From NCBI GenBank assembly GCA_964547995.1, contig CAZJRB010000144.1, positions 1 through 17,246 on the forward strand: a DNA stretch of 17,246 nt. Direction: 5' to 3'. Made by a program: the position numbers and the translations under genes. Positions 14,164 through 17,246 of this stretch are shown in pieces. The notes beneath the pieces were generated by a model. The model ran no database searches. It was not told the DNA's origin and saw nothing but the letters and a program-made list of their open reading frames with translations. The stretch's first letter is position 1. Each line of letters starts with the position of its first letter. The stretch comes from CAZJRB01 sp964547995 (GTDB lineage Bacteria > Planctomycetota > Planctomycetia > Pirellulales > Thermoguttaceae).

Positions 14164-14836
14164 GGTGCTGTTCCTCCAAATGCCCCCTTCACGATAGGAT
14201 GAGAGAATAGTGAAAAGATCAGAGAATAGCGCAGCATGGCCGGTCGGCGACCGGCGGGGCAGGTCGGCATCTTGCGGGAGGGCGAAAAAAGCTACTTAGA
14301 ATTGCCGAAAGCGGGAGTCCCACAAGAACGACCACTATGGCGATTGACGCCGGAAGCTCCACCTACGTGAAGCCGGCAGGATACCTGCCCTGAAAAGAAA
14401 CGCCGGACATGACAGACCTGTGTAGTATGAATAGAAATAATCGAGATAAGGGCTGCTGCGGGTCTGTCACCCAACATAAACGTATCATAAGGCACCTCGG
14501 CATTTCTGGGAAGCATTTTGCGGGTCCCATAACCTGTTTGGGGCATATTGCCGGCCCAGCCGAGATCCGTTGCAGGGACTGCCCGGTGCAAACAGGACTC
14601 CCGAGTGGAGCACCTTCCACCCATTGGTGCCACGTTCCGGTCACCCGGAAACCCCCCAAGTGCTGCCGGCAACCAGAGACGGTGGAATCACGCCCCCGGC
14701 CACGCCGATTACAGGACTTGACAACCCGAATTTGTCGTGAGAAGATGGTACCGAATTCCAGTTTCTTCCACCACATAACGGTGGTTAAGGATAACGATCA
14801 GCACCTTTATACGTTTCTCGACGAAAGGACCCAAGT
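14164..14836. other. 673-bp gene-free divergent intergenic region
   Basis: I see no supported gene between the zinc-ribbon protein and the lipoprotein. Two perfect hairpins are present: GCCGGTCG-G-CGACCGGC (14239-14255) and GGCAGG-ATA-CCTGCC (14375-14389). A TTGACA (14718-14723) is followed at 17 bases by a poor -10 (GAAGAT), so a promoter for the lipoprotein is possible but weak. An open frame at 14409-14840 is Cys/His/Pro-rich without family features and is not called. The length suggests long leader regions or an unrecognised RNA. Confidence 0.5.
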
Positions 14837-15613
14837 ATGAAGTGGTACACGTTTTTTGTCGTTCTTGTTGTTTCTTTCATCGTCGGATGCGGCAAAGGAG
14901 AGCAGAAGCCGGATGCCGCGACTCCCCCAGTCCAGGACGCCACGACCCATGACACCGCGATTGAAGGCGAGAAGGTCGAGGATGAAGTTAAAGGATCGGA
15001 CGATGCCGAGTTGAAGACTGCCGAGGACTTGACTACCCCGGACACGACGGAAGAGGAAGATATCGGTCTTCCGCCGATTACCCCGGGCGGAACTGGTATT
15101 GAAGGTTTGCCACCGGTCGACCTTCCCGCTCCGGCTGCCGCCGGTGACGCGCCCGCGGCGCCGTCGACCGACCCGCTTGCTCCGCCCCCTGCGGCCGCCG
15201 GCGGGCCCGAGGCGCCCCCCGCAACGCCGTCGACCGACCCGCTTGCTCCGGCCCCTGCGGCGCCGGCCCCTGCAACGCCCGCGACCGACCCTCTTGCTCC
15301 GGCCCCTGCGGCCGTCGGCGAACCCGAGGCGCCCCCCGCGATGCCCGCGACCGACCCGCTTGCTCCGGCCCCCGCGGCCGGTGCAGAGACCGACCCTTTG
15401 GCACCGGCGCCCGCGCCTGCGGCTGAACCCGGGCCGGCAAGCGCCGTGCGCACTTGGATCGACTCGAGCGGACAACACAAGATCGAAGCGGAGTTCGTTT
15501 CCTTCAAGGACGGAACGGTGACACTGAAGAAAACGGACGGGAAGCTCACCGAACTCCCCTTGGAAAAGCTCAGCGATGCGGACCAGAAGTACGTGAAGTC
15601 CTTGGGGCAGTAG
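14837..15613 (+). CDS. Ala/Pro-rich lipoprotein with C-terminal SHD1 domain
   Basis: The 258-residue protein starts with a lipoprotein signal (hydrophobic FFVVLVVSFIVGC; lipobox IVGC, C18). A Thr/Glu/Asp-rich part (20-75) leads to a low-complexity Ala/Pro region (about 95-200) with TDPLAP occurring five times. The C-terminal RTWIDSSGQHKIEAEFVSFK and what follows to LSDADQKYV (204-253) match the SHD1 (SLA1 homology) domain, abundant in Planctomycetota. In yeast Sla1 the domain binds NPFxD signals; in bacteria its partner is unknown. A membrane-tethered SHD1 on a flexible stalk is the likely picture. AAAGGA lies about eight bases before the ATG. It precedes the RND adaptor gene by 40 bases in the same direction and may share its transcript. 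Confidence 0.85.
   Translation: MKWYTFFVVLVVSFIVGCGKGEQKPDAATPPVQDATTHDTAIEGEKVEDEVKGSDDAELKTAEDLTTPDTTEEEDIGLPPITPGGTGIEGLPPVDLPAPAAAGDAPAAPSTDPLAPPPAAAGGPEAPPATPSTDPLAPAPAAPAPATPATDPLAPAPAAVGEPEAPPAMPATDPLAPAPAAGAETDPLAPAPAPAAEPGPASAVRTWIDSSGQHKIEAEFVSFKDGTVTLKKTDGKLTELPLEKLSDADQKYVKSLGQ
15164..15427 (+). repeat. In-frame TDPLAP coding repeats
   Basis: The lipoprotein gene carries five degenerate in-frame repeats centred on TDPLAP followed by Pro/Ala runs, with irregular spacing (residues 111, 133, 150, 172 and 185). Slippage or unequal recombination could vary the stalk length between strains. Confidence 0.8.
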
Positions 15614-15653
15614 ATTCCGCTTGACCGGTTAGCGGTAGCAGCCGGCTACAGAG

Positions 15654-17132
15654 ATGGATCAAAGTCCCCCCGACAGCCATTCTGACAAAGACCTCTTCAA
15701 TCGCATTGCCTGCGTGCTGATAGCGGTGGCGTCGCTGCTCGTTGGCGGGGGGGTGTTCGCATATCTCTACCTGACGGCGCCGATGCCGGAGGGCAAGCCG
15801 GAGACGGATTCCGGTCGGCTGGTTCGCGTGTTCGAGGCGAAGCCGACGACCCACCGCCTTAGAATCGACGCCTACGGAACGACCCGGGCAAGCGAAGTGT
15901 GGACGGCGATCGCCGAGGTCCACGGCCGGGCAATCGAGGTCGATCCGCAGTTCGAGCCGGGAGAGTTGTTGCCCGCCCAATCGTTGCTCGTCCGGATCGA
16001 TCCCACCGATTACGATCTCGCCGTCACCCAATTGGAGGCGGAAGTCCGCGCCAAGAAGGAACAGTTGAGGGAACTCGATCAGAACGAGGCAAACCTGGGC
16101 CAAATCTACAAGCTTCAAGACCGCCAGCAAAAATTGGCCAGAAGCGAATACGACAGAGAGCGCGAGGCGTTCCGAAGGAACGTCGTGGCCCAAAGCACGC
16201 TGGAAACGTCCGAAACCATGTACATCACGGCGCTCACCGCAGTGCAGGAAACGCGCAACAAACTCGATTTGATCCCCGTGCAGCGTGCATTGACACAGGC
16301 GTCGCTCGAAGCGGTCGAAGCACAATTGAAACAGGCCGGGCGGAACCGCAGCAAGTGCGAAATCCGGCTGCCCGCAGCCGCTCGATGTGTCTCGAAGTCG
16401 GTCGAGGAAAACCAGTACGTGACCGTAAGCGAACGGCTCGGGACCTTCCTCACACTGGACATGACCGAGGTCGTCGCGATGGTCGAGGCGCGCAAGATGC
16501 GGTCGCTTTTTCCCGAGGGAATCAAGAAGCTGGGCAAGCTCGACTTCGCCGACATGGGCCAGGGCCGGTCGCTTGCCGATCTGGTCCAAGTGCCGGTCGA
16601 GGTACACTGGGGGCTCGGCGATCTTCGTTCGGTGTGGTACGGCCGTGTGGCCCGGATCGGAAGCTCTCTGGACCCCGGCACGCGGACCGTTCCCGTAATT
16701 ATCGAAGTTCCGCATCCTTACAAAGACGTCCAACCCGGGGTTCGGCCCCCGTTGATGCCGGATATCTTCTGCGAAGTCACTTTCTACGGTGCAACGGTGG
16801 ACGACGTGGTTTTGATCCCTCGCGATGCCTTGCGTGACAACCGCGTCTACCTGCTACGGGACGGGAAACTGCACATCCAACCCGTAACCGTGCTGTCCCG
16901 CGAGAAGGAAGACGCCGTGATTTCGAGGGGGATCGAGTCGGGCGACATGGTCGTTCTGACCGATTTGTTTCCCGCCAGCGAGGGCATGCCGCTCCGCGGC
17001 GAGGTGGTCGAGAGCCCGGTTAAGCCGCGTGAAAAGGTCGACTTTCCCAAGGACCTCTTCGAGCAGCCTGCGGAAGAGAAATCGGCACCCCTTCCGGCGG
17101 CGACTTCACCGGCACCGGAGGGCGGCACATGA
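15654..17132 (+). CDS. RND efflux periplasmic adaptor (HlyD/MFP family)
   Basis: The 492-residue protein has an N-terminal membrane anchor (about 17-42), a first half-lipoyl segment (about 72-117), a long alpha-helical hairpin (about 120-232, many Glu/Gln/Arg), a second lipoyl half (about 234-270), then beta-barrel and membrane-proximal domains ending in a Pro/Glu-rich tail. This is the layout of the membrane fusion protein that links an inner-membrane RND pump to an outer channel. The substrate is unknown. ATG 15654 has no strong ribosome site upstream; coupling to the lipoprotein gene 40 bases before is possible. Its TGA (17130-17132) overlaps the ATG of the RND permease (17129), showing a coupled operon. 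No outer-membrane channel gene is in the window. Confidence 0.87.
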   Translation: MDQSPPDSHSDKDLFNRIACVLIAVASLLVGGGVFAYLYLTAPMPEGKPETDSGRLVRVFEAKPTTHRLRIDAYGTTRASEVWTAIAEVHGRAIEVDPQFEPGELLPAQSLLVRIDPTDYDLAVTQLEAEVRAKKEQLRELDQNEANLGQIYKLQDRQQKLARSEYDREREAFRRNVVAQSTLETSETMYITALTAVQETRNKLDLIPVQRALTQASLEAVEAQLKQAGRNRSKCEIRLPAAARCVSKSVEENQYVTVSERLGTFLTLDMTEVVAMVEARKMRSLFPEGIKKLGKLDFADMGQGRSLADLVQVPVEVHWGLGDLRSVWYGRVARIGSSLDPGTRTVPVIIEVPHPYKDVQPGVRPPLMPDIFCEVTFYGATVDDVVLIPRDALRDNRVYLLRDGKLHIQPVTVLSREKEDAVISRGIESGDMVVLTDLFPASEGMPLRGEVVESPVKPREKVDFPKDLFEQPAEEKSAPLPAATSPAPEGGT

Positions 17133-17209
17133 TCGGCTACTTTGTCCGCCATCCCACCGCCGCCAATCTCCTGATGCTGATTATTATCTTGCGCTCTTCC
17201 GGGATTTAG
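17129..17209 (+). pseudogene. RND permease gene, 5' fragment, interrupted
   Basis: MIGYFVRHPTAANLLMLIII is the characteristic start of AcrB/RND-type permeases, with the first membrane helix beginning. After about 21 codons the frame reads LRSSGI and stops at TAG 17207-17209 instead of continuing into the long permease. The ATG overlaps the adaptor stop (ATGA). The break is near 17191. A frameshift alone is less likely than an insertion because nothing permease-like follows in any frame in the remaining bases. The rest of the gene may lie beyond the window. Confidence 0.75.
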
Positions 17210-17246
17210 GTGGGTTGGGGTAGCAGGTCGAGGTCGCCACAATGGA
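17191..17246. mobile_element. Possible insertion-sequence end inside the permease gene
   Basis: From about 17191 the sequence no longer resembles the permease. GCGCTCTTCCGGGATTTAGG is reminiscent of ISL3-family terminal repeats, which usually begin near GGCTCTTC; this is from memory. No transposase is visible since the window ends 56 bases later, so the call is tentative. Confidence 0.35.

Noticed and set aside
14409..14840. 143-codon open frame in the long intergenic region
   Set aside because: Composition is Cys/His/Pro-rich without motif, no ribosome site is seen, and it runs across the lipoprotein start.

Overview
The window looks like a chromosomal segment of a GC-rich bacterium of the phylum Planctomycetota. 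The taxon is inferred from protein types: a lipoprotein ending in an SHD1 (SLA1 homology) domain, a secreted DUF1598-like protein, a PEP-CTERM protein, a creatininase-family hydrolase and many short palindromic intergenic repeats. No rRNA or tRNA was seen, so the placement is not firm.

Left part (1-6140) is an accessory island. It opens with a strikingly AT-rich PEP-CTERM gene that has no visible signal peptide and sits abruptly in GC-rich DNA. Next comes a hicBA toxin-antitoxin pair on the minus strand, lying between two direct copies (70 of 79 bases identical) of a repeat built from three small hairpins. Then follow two co-directional genes: an 864-residue superfamily 2 helicase carrying a C-terminal zinc-binding HNH nuclease domain, and a 481-residue protein of unknown N-terminus whose C-terminus carries an RNPAQH motif typical of HEPN ribonucleases. 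I read these two as a candidate two-gene anti-phage defence system: a DNA-translocating nuclease paired with an RNase effector. A palindromic repeat closes the island at 6018-6121.

Middle part (6141-11815) holds exported proteins: a serine esterase-like hydrolase (minus), a divergent DUF1598-like protein (plus) and a secreted parvulin prolyl isomerase (plus). A 595-bp tandem duplication has copied the last 141 codons of the parvulin gene together with a REP-doublet element behind it, leaving a truncated second copy without the first catalytic histidine.

Right part (11983-17246) holds a creatininase-family hydrolase divergent from a PfkB sugar kinase, a small double zinc-ribbon protein that overlaps the kinase tail to tail, a 673-bp gene-free gap, an Ala/Pro-rich SHD1 lipoprotein, and an RND efflux adaptor translationally coupled (ATGA overlap) to an RND permease. 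The permease reading frame breaks after about 21 codons, probably at the edge of an insertion sequence that continues past the window.

All functions are inferred from sequence motifs and recalled family knowledge; no database search was run.
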